Source of the DNA: Streptococcus oralis
GTDB taxonomy: Bacteria; Bacillota; Bacilli; Lactobacillales; Streptococcaceae
Assembly (NCBI RefSeq): GCF_002386345.1
Contig: NZ_CP023507.1
Location: 806,001 to 870,000, forward strand
Length of the DNA: 64,000 bases
Direction of reading: 5' to 3'
The notes under the pieces are model-generated. The model did no database searches and was not told the DNA's origin. It saw nothing but the letters and a program-made list of their open reading frames with translations. Each line of letters begins with the position of its first letter. Position 1 is the first letter of the stretch. This document shows, piece after piece, positions 45,086 to 55,178 of this stretch. Position numbers and translations under genes: made by a program.

Positions 45086-45112
45086 AAAAGAAGGCGAGTG
45101 CCTTCTTTTTAT
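45084..45112. terminator. Bidirectional terminator after vicX
   Basis: AAAAGAAGGC (45086-45095) pairs with GCCTTCTTTT (45100-45109) around GAGT, with T/A runs on both sides. It serves vicX and the convergent thioredoxin-like gene. Confidence 0.87.
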
Positions 45113-45119
45113 ATGTCTT

Positions 45120-45467
45120 TTACAATCCAGCAAATTCCTTGATTTCTTGTGCGGACATGGAAGAGTCGCAACGGACATTGATTTGTCCATCTGCAATGTG
45201 AACGAAGCCTGGTACAGTTGGGATTCCATAGCGTGAACGGAATTCTTGTAACTCATTGAGTTGGCTTGGTTCTTCACTGTTGATGAAGTAGATGTGAGCT
45301 TTAGTTTCAGCTACGACAGCTGACAAGGTACCTGCGAATTTACGGCAGTAAGGGCAAGTTTTGCGACCGATAAAGAAGGTTGCAGTTTCTTTTTTATCAA
45401 GAGCTTCTTGTGCACGCGCAACTGTAGTGACTTCAAGGTCTTTAATGTTTTCTAAAAATTGTTCCAT
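45120..45467 (-). CDS. Thioredoxin-like protein (bacteriocin-transport-accessory type)
   Basis: This 115-residue thioredoxin-fold protein has a CPYC active site in FFIGRKTCPYCRKFAGTL and a cis-proline-type YGIPTVPGF. Similar proteins in streptococci carry the historical label Bta, but no bacteriocin genes lie nearby. It has no signal peptide, so it should be a cytoplasmic thiol-disulfide protein. GAGGTAA precedes its start. Confidence 0.87.
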   Translation of the reverse strand: MEQFLENIKDLEVTTVARAQEALDKKETATFFIGRKTCPYCRKFAGTLSAVVAETKAHIYFINSEEPSQLNELQEFRSRYGIPTVPGFVHIADGQINVRCDSSMSAQEIKEFAGL

Positions 45468-45536
45468 GAGATTACCTCGCTTTCATTGATAAGTCTAGTA
45501 TGCCATAAAGTTTCTAAAAATGCTTAGATTTGATAC

Positions 45537-45571
45537 GAAAAAAAGATGAGATTGGTTGGTCTCATCTTTTA
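45537..45571 (-). terminator. Terminator of pgm
   Basis: On the minus strand, AAAAGATGAGA pairs with TCTCATCTTTT (arms at 45541-45551 and 45560-45570) and is followed by further T residues, close after the pgm stop. Confidence 0.8.
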
Positions 45572-45578
45572 TAATTTT

Positions 45579-47297
45579 TTATTTTACAAACGCATTGATT
45601 TCTGCTTCAATGTTGGCAATCTTAGCTTGTGAATCTTCATTGCTTTCACCCACAACGGCAATGTAGAATTTGATTTTTGGTTCAGTACCAGAAGGGCGAA
45701 CAGCAATCCATGAACCGTCAGCAAGTGTATATTTCAAAACATCACTTGGAGGAGTTGTCAAGTTTGTAACAGTACCGTCAGCAGCAGTAGCAGTTTGAGC
45801 CTTGAAGTCTTCTACGACAGTGATAGCTGTTGCGTTCCATTCTTTTGGAGCATTGTTACGGAACTTAGCCATAATGGCTTTGATTTGTTCTGCACCATCA
45901 ACACCAGAAAGGGTAACAGAGATAGTCTTTTCAGCGTAGTAGCCGTACTCTTTGTAGATTTCTTCGATACCGTCAGCAAGTGTCAAACCACGTGAACGAT
46001 AGTAGGCAGCAAGTTCAGCAACGACAAGAACGGCTTGGATGGCGTCTTTATCACGTACGAATGGTTTGATTAAGTAACCGAAGCTTTCTTCAAATCCCAT
46101 CATGTAAGTGTGATTGTGTTTTTCTTCAAATTCTTGAATTTTTTCAGCGATAAATTTGAAACCTGTCAAAACGTTGAACATGGTTGCGCCGTAGCTTTCA
46201 GCAATCTTCGTTACCAAGTCAGTTGATACAATTGATTTGCAGAGAGCAGCATTTTCAGGAAGAGTTCCAGCATTTTTGTGTGCTTCCAAGATGTATTTAG
46301 CCATGATAGCGCCGATTTGGTTACCTGAAAGGTTGAGATAGCTTCCATCTTTTTGAAGGACTTCAACACCAACACGGTCAGCATCAGGGTCAGTTGCCAC
46401 AAGAACATCAGCGCCAACTTGACGACCAAGTTCTTCAGCAAGGGCAAAGGCAGCTTGGCTTTCTGGGTTTGGAGATTTCACAGTTGAGAAGTCAGGATCT
46501 GCAGTTGCTTGTGCTTCAACGACTTGAACTGAGTCAAATCCAGCTTGAGCAAGAGCACGACGAGCCAACATTTCACCCGTACCATGAAGTGGTGTGTAGA
46601 CAATCTTCATGTCTTTACCGAATTCTTCAATCAAGGCTGGGTTGATGTTTACGTCCTTAACTTCTTTAAGGTATTCTGCATCAACAGCTTCGCCAATGAC
46701 TTCAATCAAGCCAGAAGCTTTTTCAGCTTCCACATCAGCAACTTCCACAGCAAATGGATTTTCGATTCCACGAATATAAGTAGTTAAAGCGTCCGCATCG
46801 TGTGGAGGCATTTGTCCACCGTCTTCTCCATAAACCTTGTAACCGTTAAATGGAGCAGGGTTATGGCTGGCAGTAATCATGATACCTGCAAAACAGTTGA
46901 GGTGACGAACTGCAAATGAGAGTTCTGGAGTGGGACGGAGGCTTTCAAATACGTAAGATTTGATACCGTGTTTGGCAAGAACTGCCGCAGATTCAAAGGC
47001 AAACTCAGGTGAGAAGTGACGGCTATCGTAGGCAATTGCTACACCACGTTCTTTTTCATTTCCACCTTTTGACTCAATCAAACGAGCCAAACCTTCAGTT
47101 GCTTGACGAACAACATAGATATTGATACGATTTGTACCAGCACCGATCAAACCACGCATACCAGCAGTACCAAATTCAAGATTGGTATAAAAGGCGTCTT
47201 CCTTAGTTTTTTCGTCCATATTTTCCAAATCTTGACGAAGGTAGTCTGGAAGATCAGCAAAATCGAGCCATTTTTGATAATTTTCTTGGTAAGTCAT
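45579..47297 (-). CDS. pgm: Alpha-phosphoglucomutase
   Basis: This 572-residue alpha-D-phosphohexomutase has the phospho-serine loop GIMITASHNPAPFNGYK (about 140-155), metal loop DPDADRVGVE, sugar loop GFEESFGYL and phosphate site RPSGTEPKIKFY. It interconverts glucose-1-P and glucose-6-P, supplying ADP-glucose and UDP-glucose synthesis for glycogen, capsule or wall polymers. Start set at 47297 (MTYQENYQKW) behind AAAGGAG; a frame to 47354 would cross the promoter. Confidence 0.95.
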   Translation of the reverse strand: MTYQENYQKWLDFADLPDYLRQDLENMDEKTKEDAFYTNLEFGTAGMRGLIGAGTNRINIYVVRQATEGLARLIESKGGNEKERGVAIAYDSRHFSPEFAFESAAVLAKHGIKSYVFESLRPTPELSFAVRHLNCFAGIMITASHNPAPFNGYKVYGEDGGQMPPHDADALTTYIRGIENPFAVEVADVEAEKASGLIEVIGEAVDAEYLKEVKDVNINPALIEEFGKDMKIVYTPLHGTGEMLARRALAQAGFDSVQVVEAQATADPDFSTVKSPNPESQAAFALAEELGRQVGADVLVATDPDADRVGVEVLQKDGSYLNLSGNQIGAIMAKYILEAHKNAGTLPENAALCKSIVSTDLVTKIAESYGATMFNVLTGFKFIAEKIQEFEEKHNHTYMMGFEESFGYLIKPFVRDKDAIQAVLVVAELAAYYRSRGLTLADGIEEIYKEYGYYAEKTISVTLSGVDGAEQIKAIMAKFRNNAPKEWNATAITVVEDFKAQTATAADGTVTNLTTPPSDVLKYTLADGSWIAVRPSGTEPKIKFYIAVVGESNEDSQAKIANIEAEINAFVK

Positions 47298-47321
47298 AGA
47301 GTGTCTCCTTTGTTTATTTGC

Positions 47322-47363
47322 TTTAATCGCTTTCATTATATCACGATTTGACATTTTAGTAAA
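47322..47363 (-). promoter_or_regulatory. pgm promoter with candidate cre site
   Basis: On the minus strand: TTTACT (47358-47363), 17-nt spacer, TATAAT (47335-47340). Overlapping the -10, ATGAAAGCGATTAAA (47322-47336) matches the CcpA cre consensus WTGNAANCGNWNNCA at all fixed positions but one. Confidence 0.5.
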
Positions 47364-47651
47364 ACGTTAGCATAACTTAAAATGTAGGAAATTTACTTAT
47401 GCACTTTAGCGGGAAAATGGTGGGGACTTTGCTTACTTATACTAAGTTAGCGATGAAAATTAATTATTAGATTCTTTATAACATGAAAGTTTATGATTCA
47501 TTTTGTAGGTTTGTTGAAGAAAAAAATCAAAAATATTGTTATATTCTATTCTTTTTATAAAGAATCCTTTAATGTATCAAATGAACAGATAGAAAAATTT
47601 AAGTTAAAACTCTATAAATTTAAGATATTTTGAAAATATCTGGTTTCTGTT
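47364..47651. other. AT-rich intergenic region with a spaced 12-bp inverted repeat
   Basis: No gene is visible between the pgm and lipoprotein promoters. The region holds one feature: GATTCTTTATAA (47470-47481) and its exact reverse complement TTATAAAGAATC (47555-47566), 73 nt apart. No terminator T-run, tRNA or ORF with a ribosome site was seen. Confidence 0.6.
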
Positions 47652-47679
47652 TTGATTTTTATTCTGCGTATGGTAAAAT
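47652..47679 (+). promoter_or_regulatory. Promoter of the lipoprotein gene
   Basis: TTGATT (47652-47657), 16-nt spacer, extended -10 TGGTAAAAT (TAAAAT at 47674-47679), then AAAGGAG before ATG 47708. Confidence 0.65.
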
Positions 47680-47707
47680 ATAGTAAATCATTAAAGGAGA
47701 AGCCATT

Positions 47708-48862
47708 ATGAAAAAAATTCTTAAGCATTCTGCCTTGCTTTTATCAGCTTTAGCACTGGTTGCCTGTGGAGCTCAAAAAAAAGCAAGCGACAATGGTACA
47801 GCTTCAAACTCTAATTTTGAGGTTTCTGTAAAAGACGGTATGTATGTATTGCCTAAAGATGAGGATTCATCATCAACATACCTTGCACTTCAAGTCGAAA
47901 TCAAGAACAATCGTGATAAACAGTTTAGTTTTACTAGCCAAGATATCACGCTATACAATGAAAAGGATGAAAAATTACAACCAATTCAAGTTTATGAAAG
48001 CGACAGTAAAACTAAATTTATGTCATATGGTGACAGTCTTTCTAAAGGAAAGAGCGTTGCTGGTTATGTAGTGTATGAAGTCGATAAGAATGCTAAGTAT
48101 GAACTTCACTTTGCACCTAGCTTTTACGATGACATCAAAGAAAATTCTAAAAAGAATAACGATGTAGCAATCAAGGTGGATCCAAGTCAGTATGAAGACA
48201 ATATTGATGAAGCGAAAGATGTAATGAAAAAATATGTCGATGCTGTTTACCTTAATGGGGAAAGCTCTGGTGGTGGAACGAACCTAAGTGCTACTGACAA
48301 AAAGTCGCAAGTTGTAGCACTTGCTGATGATAAAAAATCTTCTGATAATAGTGCTGAATTCACAAACGATGCGAAAGCTGATAAAGAAGAGTTTATCAAG
48401 AAATTTACAGAGTCATTCGGAAAAGGTTTCTATAACTACAAACCATCTGATTCAGAACTTAGAACATTCGCAGATGCCTACATCAAAGCAAATGCTAAGA
48501 GAGCAAAAGTTGATTACAAGGTGAAGACATACTTGCCTGATTATGCTGTTGTTTATGTTAGACCAGAAACAATCGACTTGGATAACTTGAATGTTTATGA
48601 ATTGAGCCGTAAATTCTACGAAGAAAACAAAGGTAAATATAGCAACTACTCTGAAGCTATGAAAGCTGGTGAAAAATACATTTTAGAAAATGCACCGAGT
48701 CAATTTGATTCAACTCCTCTAGACACTAGTGATAACATGAAGAAAGAGGGTTATGAAATTAAAATGACCAAGAAAGATGGAAAATGGACCATCGATACCT
48801 CTTCTAAAAACTATGAATTGAAAGATATGGCTCGCACATTCCGTGGAGGCATTGGATACTAA
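47708..48862 (+). CDS. Surface lipoprotein (DUF5105-like)
   Basis: The product is 384 residues. The N-terminus MKKILKHSALLLSALALVACG is a lipoprotein signal with lipobox LVAC, so the mature protein is lipid-anchored outside the membrane. About 35-155 form a beta-rich domain of the DUF4352/immunoglobulin-like type (TYLALQVEIKNNRDKQFSF). A Ser/Asp-rich linker (about 190-225) precedes a C-terminal domain (about 230-384) ending in a SnoaL/NTF2-like KKDGKWTID segment, fitting DUF5105. Function unknown; single-gene transcript with its own terminator. Confidence 0.83.
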   Translation: MKKILKHSALLLSALALVACGAQKKASDNGTASNSNFEVSVKDGMYVLPKDEDSSSTYLALQVEIKNNRDKQFSFTSQDITLYNEKDEKLQPIQVYESDSKTKFMSYGDSLSKGKSVAGYVVYEVDKNAKYELHFAPSFYDDIKENSKKNNDVAIKVDPSQYEDNIDEAKDVMKKYVDAVYLNGESSGGGTNLSATDKKSQVVALADDKKSSDNSAEFTNDAKADKEEFIKKFTESFGKGFYNYKPSDSELRTFADAYIKANAKRAKVDYKVKTYLPDYAVVYVRPETIDLDNLNVYELSRKFYEENKGKYSNYSEAMKAGEKYILENAPSQFDSTPLDTSDNMKKEGYEIKMTKKDGKWTIDTSSKNYELKDMARTFRGGIGY

Positions 48863-48866
48863 GATG

Positions 48867-48898
48867 AAAGGTTCGAGTTTATGACTCGAACTTTTTTC
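48867..48898 (+). terminator. Terminator of the lipoprotein gene
   Basis: GTTCGAGT (48871-48878) pairs with ACTCGAAC (48884-48891) and is followed by TTTTTT. Confidence 0.85.
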
Positions 48899-48905
48899 AT
48901 TGCAA

Positions 48906-48934
48906 TTGTGCAAAAGAGAAAAAGATAGTAAAAT
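48906..48934 (+). promoter_or_regulatory. Promoter of the ABC-F gene, possibly leaderless
   Basis: TTGTGC (48906-48911), 17-nt spacer, TAAAAT (48929-48934), then 6 nt to ATG 48941. No Shine-Dalgarno lies between. Confidence 0.55.
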
Positions 48935-48940
48935 AGATGT

Positions 48941-50842
48941 ATGATTATTTTACAAGCTAATAAAATTGAACGTTCTTTTGCAGGAGAGGTTCTTTTTGAT
49001 AATATCAACCTGCAAGTTGATGAACGAGACCGGATTGCCCTCGTTGGGAAAAATGGGGCAGGTAAGTCCACTCTTTTGAAGATTTTGGTTGGGGAAGAGG
49101 AGCCGACCAGTGGAGAAATCAATAAGAAAAAAGATGTTTCTCTGTCTTACCTAGCCCAAGATAGCCGTTTTGAGTCTGAAAATACCATTTATGATGAAAT
49201 GCTTCACGTCTTTGATGACTTGCGTCGGACTGAGAAGCAACTTCGTCAGATGGAACTGGAGATGGGTGAAAAGTCTGGTGAAGATCTGGATAAACTGATG
49301 GCGGATTATGATCGTTTATCAGAGAATTTCCGCCAGGCTGGTGGCTTTACCTACGAAGCTGATATTCGAGCGATTTTGAATGGATTCAAGTTTGACGAGT
49401 CTATGTGGCAGATGAAAATTGCCGAGCTTTCGGGTGGTCAAAATACCCGTCTGGCACTGGCTAAAATGCTTCTTGAAAAGCCCAATCTCTTAGTCTTGGA
49501 CGAGCCAACCAACCACTTGGATATTGAAACCATAGCCTGGCTAGAGAATTACTTGGTGAACTATAGCGGCGCCCTCATTATTGTCAGTCACGACCGTTAC
49601 TTTTTGGATAAGGTTGCGACGGTTACACTGGATTTGACCAAGCATTCCTTAGATCGTTATGTAGGTAATTACTCTCGCTTTGTTGAGTTAAAGGAGCAAA
49701 AGCTAGCTACTGAGGCAAAAAACTATGAAAAGCAACAAAAGGAAATCGCTGCTCTAGAAGACTTTGTCAATCGCAATCTAGTCCGAGCTTCAACAACCAA
49801 ACGTGCTCAATCTCGCCGTAAACAACTAGAAAAAATAGAGCGTTTGGACAAGCCTGAAGCTGGCAAGAAATCAGCCAACATGACCTTCCAGTCGGAAAAA
49901 ACATCGGGAAATGTTGTCCTGACTGTTGAAAATGCGGCTATTGGCTATGATGGGGAAATATTGTCAGAACCTATCAACCTTGACCTCCGTAAAATGAATG
50001 CTGTTGCCATCGTAGGACCAAATGGTATTGGCAAATCAACCTTTATCAAGTCTATTGTGGACCAGATTCCTTTTATCAAGGGAGAGAAGCGTTTTGGTGC
50101 CAATGTTGAGGTTGGATACTATGATCAGACTCAAAGTAAGCTAACACCAAGTAATACTGTTCTGGATGAACTTTGGAATGATTTTAAACTGATACCAGAA
50201 GTTGAGATCCGCAACCGCCTTGGTGCCTTCCTCTTCTCTGGTGATGATGTTAAAAAGTCAGTCGGAATGCTGTCTGGTGGTGAACGAGCTCGTCTGTTGC
50301 TTGCCAAACTTTCAATGGAAAACAACAATTTCTTGATTTTGGACGAGCCGACCAACCACTTGGATATTGATAGCAAGGAAGTCTTGGAAAATGCCTTGAT
50401 TGACTTTGATGGAACCCTTCTTTTTGTGAGCCACGACCGTTACTTTATTAATCGTGTAGCCACTCATGTACTGGAATTGTCTGAGAGTGGTTCAACCCTC
50501 TACCTTGGAGATTATGACTACTATGTTGATAAGAAAGCAGAAGTAGAAGTGAGTCAAGCTGAGGAACTTTTAACTAGCAATCAGGCAAAAGAAGCAAGTT
50601 CAGTTAATGACTACCAGGCCCAGAAAGAAAGTCAAAAAGAAGTTCGCAAACTCATGCGACAAATCGAGAGTTTGGAAGCTGAAATTGAAGAGTTAGAAAC
50701 TCAAAGTCAAGCCATTTCTGAACAAATGCTGGAAACCAACGATGCTGAAAAGCTCATGGAATTGCAGACTGAACTGGACAAAATTAACCATCGTCAGGAA
50801 GAAGCAATGCTTGAGTGGGAAGAATTATCAGAGCAGGTGTAA
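48941..50842 (+). CDS. ABC-F family ATPase (Uup/YdiF type)
   Basis: This 633-residue soluble protein has two ABC domains: Walker A GKNGAGKST (about 36-44) and GPNGIGKST (about 361-369); signatures SGGQNTRLALAKML and SGGERARLLLAKLS; Walker B LLVLDEPTNHLDIE and FLILDEPTNHLDID. The inter-domain linker (about 245-300) is the charged P-site tRNA interaction motif. The C-terminus (about 560-633) is a Glu/Gln-rich coiled coil. ABC-F proteins act on ribosomes, not in transport. A housekeeping translation factor is more likely than antibiotic resistance, but this cannot be settled by eye. The rgg gene follows by 3 nt. Confidence 0.92.
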   Translation: MIILQANKIERSFAGEVLFDNINLQVDERDRIALVGKNGAGKSTLLKILVGEEEPTSGEINKKKDVSLSYLAQDSRFESENTIYDEMLHVFDDLRRTEKQLRQMELEMGEKSGEDLDKLMADYDRLSENFRQAGGFTYEADIRAILNGFKFDESMWQMKIAELSGGQNTRLALAKMLLEKPNLLVLDEPTNHLDIETIAWLENYLVNYSGALIIVSHDRYFLDKVATVTLDLTKHSLDRYVGNYSRFVELKEQKLATEAKNYEKQQKEIAALEDFVNRNLVRASTTKRAQSRRKQLEKIERLDKPEAGKKSANMTFQSEKTSGNVVLTVENAAIGYDGEILSEPINLDLRKMNAVAIVGPNGIGKSTFIKSIVDQIPFIKGEKRFGANVEVGYYDQTQSKLTPSNTVLDELWNDFKLIPEVEIRNRLGAFLFSGDDVKKSVGMLSGGERARLLLAKLSMENNNFLILDEPTNHLDIDSKEVLENALIDFDGTLLFVSHDRYFINRVATHVLELSESGSTLYLGDYDYYVDKKAEVEVSQAEELLTSNQAKEASSVNDYQAQKESQKEVRKLMRQIESLEAEIEELETQSQAISEQMLETNDAEKLMELQTELDKINHRQEEAMLEWEELSEQV

Positions 50843-50845
50843 GAA

Positions 50846-51709
50846 ATGGAACATCTTGGAAAGGTATTTCGTGAATTTCGAACAAGTGGGAAATACTCCT
50901 TAAAAGAGGCGGCAGGTAAATCATGTTCAACTTCTCAATTATCTCGCTTCGAGCTTGGGGAGTCTGATCTGGCAGTTTCTCGTTTCTTTGAGATTTTGGA
51001 CAATATTCATGTGACTATTGAAAATTTCATGGACAAGGCTAGGGATTTTCAAAATCATGAACATGTTGCCTTGATGGCACAGATTATTCCGCTTTACTAC
51101 TCAAATGATATTGCAGGTTTTCAAAAGCTTCAAAGAGAACAACTTGAAAAGGCTAAGAGTTCGACCAATCCCCTCTATTTTGAGCTGAATTGGATTTTGT
51201 TACAGGGACTGATTTGTCAAAGAGATGCTCATTACACGATGAGTCAGAGTGATTTGGAAAAAGTAGCAGATTATCTTTTTCAAACAGAAGAATGGACCAT
51301 GTATGAGTTGATTCTTTTCGGTAACCTCTATACTTTCTACAATGTGGACTATGTAGCTCGGATTGGCAGAGAAGTCATGGAGCGGGAAGAGTACTACAAA
51401 GAAATTGGACGGCATCGTAAACTCGTTTTGATTTTAGCTCTTAACTGTTACCAGCATTGTTTGGAAAGCCGTTCCTTTACGGATGCGGACTATTTTGAGG
51501 GCTATGTAGAGAAGTTGATTGGAAATGGTATCAAGCTTTATGAGCGCAATATCTTCCATTATCTCAAAGGTTTCGCTTTTTACCAAAGAGACTTGAAAGA
51601 AGAAGGTTGTAGTCAGATGCAGGAAGCCATGCATATTTTTGATGTGCTTGGACTTCCAGAGCAAGTGGCTTACTATCAGGAACATTATGAAAAATTTGTA
51701 AATGCTTAA
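50846..51709 (+). CDS. Rgg/MutR-family transcriptional regulator
   Basis: This 287-residue protein has an N-terminal HTH_3 domain (LGKVFREFRTSGKYSLKEAAGKSCSTSQLSRFELGESDLAVSRFFEIL) and a helical, TPR-like C-terminal Rgg domain. Rgg proteins respond to short peptides or act as stand-alone regulators. I found no short hydrophobic peptide gene next to it. It starts 3 nt after the ABC-F stop, yet the MFS gene behind it has its own promoter and is a plausible target. Confidence 0.9.
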   Translation: MEHLGKVFREFRTSGKYSLKEAAGKSCSTSQLSRFELGESDLAVSRFFEILDNIHVTIENFMDKARDFQNHEHVALMAQIIPLYYSNDIAGFQKLQREQLEKAKSSTNPLYFELNWILLQGLICQRDAHYTMSQSDLEKVADYLFQTEEWTMYELILFGNLYTFYNVDYVARIGREVMEREEYYKEIGRHRKLVLILALNCYQHCLESRSFTDADYFEGYVEKLIGNGIKLYERNIFHYLKGFAFYQRDLKEEGCSQMQEAMHIFDVLGLPEQVAYYQEHYEKFVNA

Positions 51710-51789
51710 ATTTCCCAAATAAGGGAAAAATAAAGAGACTCCTTTCGGTTTTGATACAATAGTTTCAAAATTTGAGAGGAGCTTTTTAT

Positions 51790-52968
51790 ATGAATCGACA
51801 TGCAATCCAGTTGATTAGTCGTGGTGCTATTATTAAAATAGGAAATATGCTCTATGATTATGGAAACAGTGTTTGGTTAGCATCAATGGGGACGATAGGA
51901 CAGACTGTTCTTGGGATTTATCAGATTTCTGAACTCGTCACATCGATTCTGATCAATCCTTTTGGTGGAGTGATTTCAGACCGCTTTTCGCGTCGCAAAA
52001 TTTTGATGACGACAGACTTGATTTGTGGCGTTCTTTGCTTAGCTATTTCTTTCATCAGAGATGATAGCTTGATGATTGCTGCCTTGATTTTTGCCAATAT
52101 TGTTCAGGCGGTTGCTTTTGCATTTTCTCGTACAGCCAATAAAGCCATTATAACTGAGGTTGTAGAGAAAGACGAGATTGTGACCTATAATGCTCGTTTA
52201 GAGCTCGTTTTGCAGGTTGTAGGTGTTAGCTCCCCTGTACTTTCTTTCCTCGTTTTACAATTTGCCAGTCTCCATATAACGCTTGTTTTAGATGCCATTA
52301 GCTTTTTCATCGCATTTACCTTAGTAGCTTTTCTCCCCAAAAAAGAGACTCAGGAACAAGAGAAAAAGACTTTCAGCTGGAAAAATATTTTTGCTGATAT
52401 GAAGGAAGGGATTCGCTATATTTGGCGACAGCAAGAGATTTTCTTCCTTTTGTTAGTAGCTTCCAGTGTCAATCTCTTTTTTGCAGCTTTTGAATTTCTC
52501 CTCCCCTTTTCAAATCAGCTTTATGGAGTAGAAGGAGCTTATGCAAGTATTTTGACTATGGGCGCAGTTGGTTCCATTGTGGGAGCTCTTCTAGCTAGTA
52601 AAATAAAGGCAAATGTTTATAATCTTTTGATTCTATTGGCTTTGACTGGAGTAGGAGTTTTTATGATGGGGTTACCACTGCCAACTTTTCTTTCTTTTTC
52701 CGGAAATTTAGTTTGTGAACTGTTTATGACGATTTTTAATATTCACTTTTTTACTCAGGTTCAAACCAAGGTTGAGGGGGAATACTTGGGAAGAGTCCTA
52801 AGCACCATTTTTACCTTAGCCATCCTATTTATGCCGATTGCAAAAGGCTTTATGACGGTGCTACCAAGTGTCCATCTCTCTTCTTTTCTGATAATTGGAA
52901 GCGGTGTTATCATCCTGTCTTGTTTCTCCCTCGTTTATGTGCGAGGTCATTTTGATAAAGAGTTATAA
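51790..52968 (+). CDS. Major facilitator superfamily exporter (MefA/DHA3-like)
   Basis: This 392-residue protein has twelve hydrophobic segments and the MFS loop 2-3 motif GGVISDRFSRRKILM, with the N-terminal SRGAIIKIGNMLYDYGNSVWLA pattern seen in macrolide-efflux-like (DHA3) proteins of streptococci. Substrate unknown. Start at 51790 (MNRHAIQLIS) behind GAGGAG; an ATG-containing frame from 51772 would cover that site. A TACAAT -10 box (51755-51760) lies upstream, next to TTTTGA/TCAAAA inverted arms that could be an Rgg target. Confidence 0.87.
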   Translation: MNRHAIQLISRGAIIKIGNMLYDYGNSVWLASMGTIGQTVLGIYQISELVTSILINPFGGVISDRFSRRKILMTTDLICGVLCLAISFIRDDSLMIAALIFANIVQAVAFAFSRTANKAIITEVVEKDEIVTYNARLELVLQVVGVSSPVLSFLVLQFASLHITLVLDAISFFIAFTLVAFLPKKETQEQEKKTFSWKNIFADMKEGIRYIWRQQEIFFLLLVASSVNLFFAAFEFLLPFSNQLYGVEGAYASILTMGAVGSIVGALLASKIKANVYNLLILLALTGVGVFMMGLPLPTFLSFSGNLVCELFMTIFNIHFFTQVQTKVEGEYLGRVLSTIFTLAILFMPIAKGFMTVLPSVHLSSFLIIGSGVIILSCFSLVYVRGHFDKEL

Positions 52969-53021
52969 TTTCTCTTTTTAAGAAAATATTACACTACAAA
53001 CCATTTTTCAGTCCTTCTCTA

Positions 53022-55016
<1,995 letters not shown>

Positions 55017-55178
55017 AGAATAGTTGAAAAATAGATGTCAGATAGTCTGGAACTATCTCTCCTGATGTGTTTTTATACCTATTAAAGCTATTCTCTATTG
55101 TGCTGAAATTCCCGCTAAATTCTTCAGCATGACTTTAAGAATTAAAATTAAAATTGAAATTAGAAATTAGGAAAAGAA
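55017..55178 (+). other. ligA-pulA intergenic region with a weak terminator-like hairpin
   Basis: AGATAGT and ACTATCT (about 55049-55067) form a 7-bp stem a short way after ligA, followed at a distance by GTTTTTATA. It may be a weak terminator. The rest is a low-complexity run of AAATT-type repeats leading to the pulA ribosome site (TTAGGAAAAG). No clear promoter seen. Confidence 0.35.

Noticed and set aside
45120..45467. Thioredoxin-like gene taken as evidence for a bacteriocin locus
   Set aside because: No bacteriocin, immunity or peptide-exporter genes are adjacent; the label Bta is historical.
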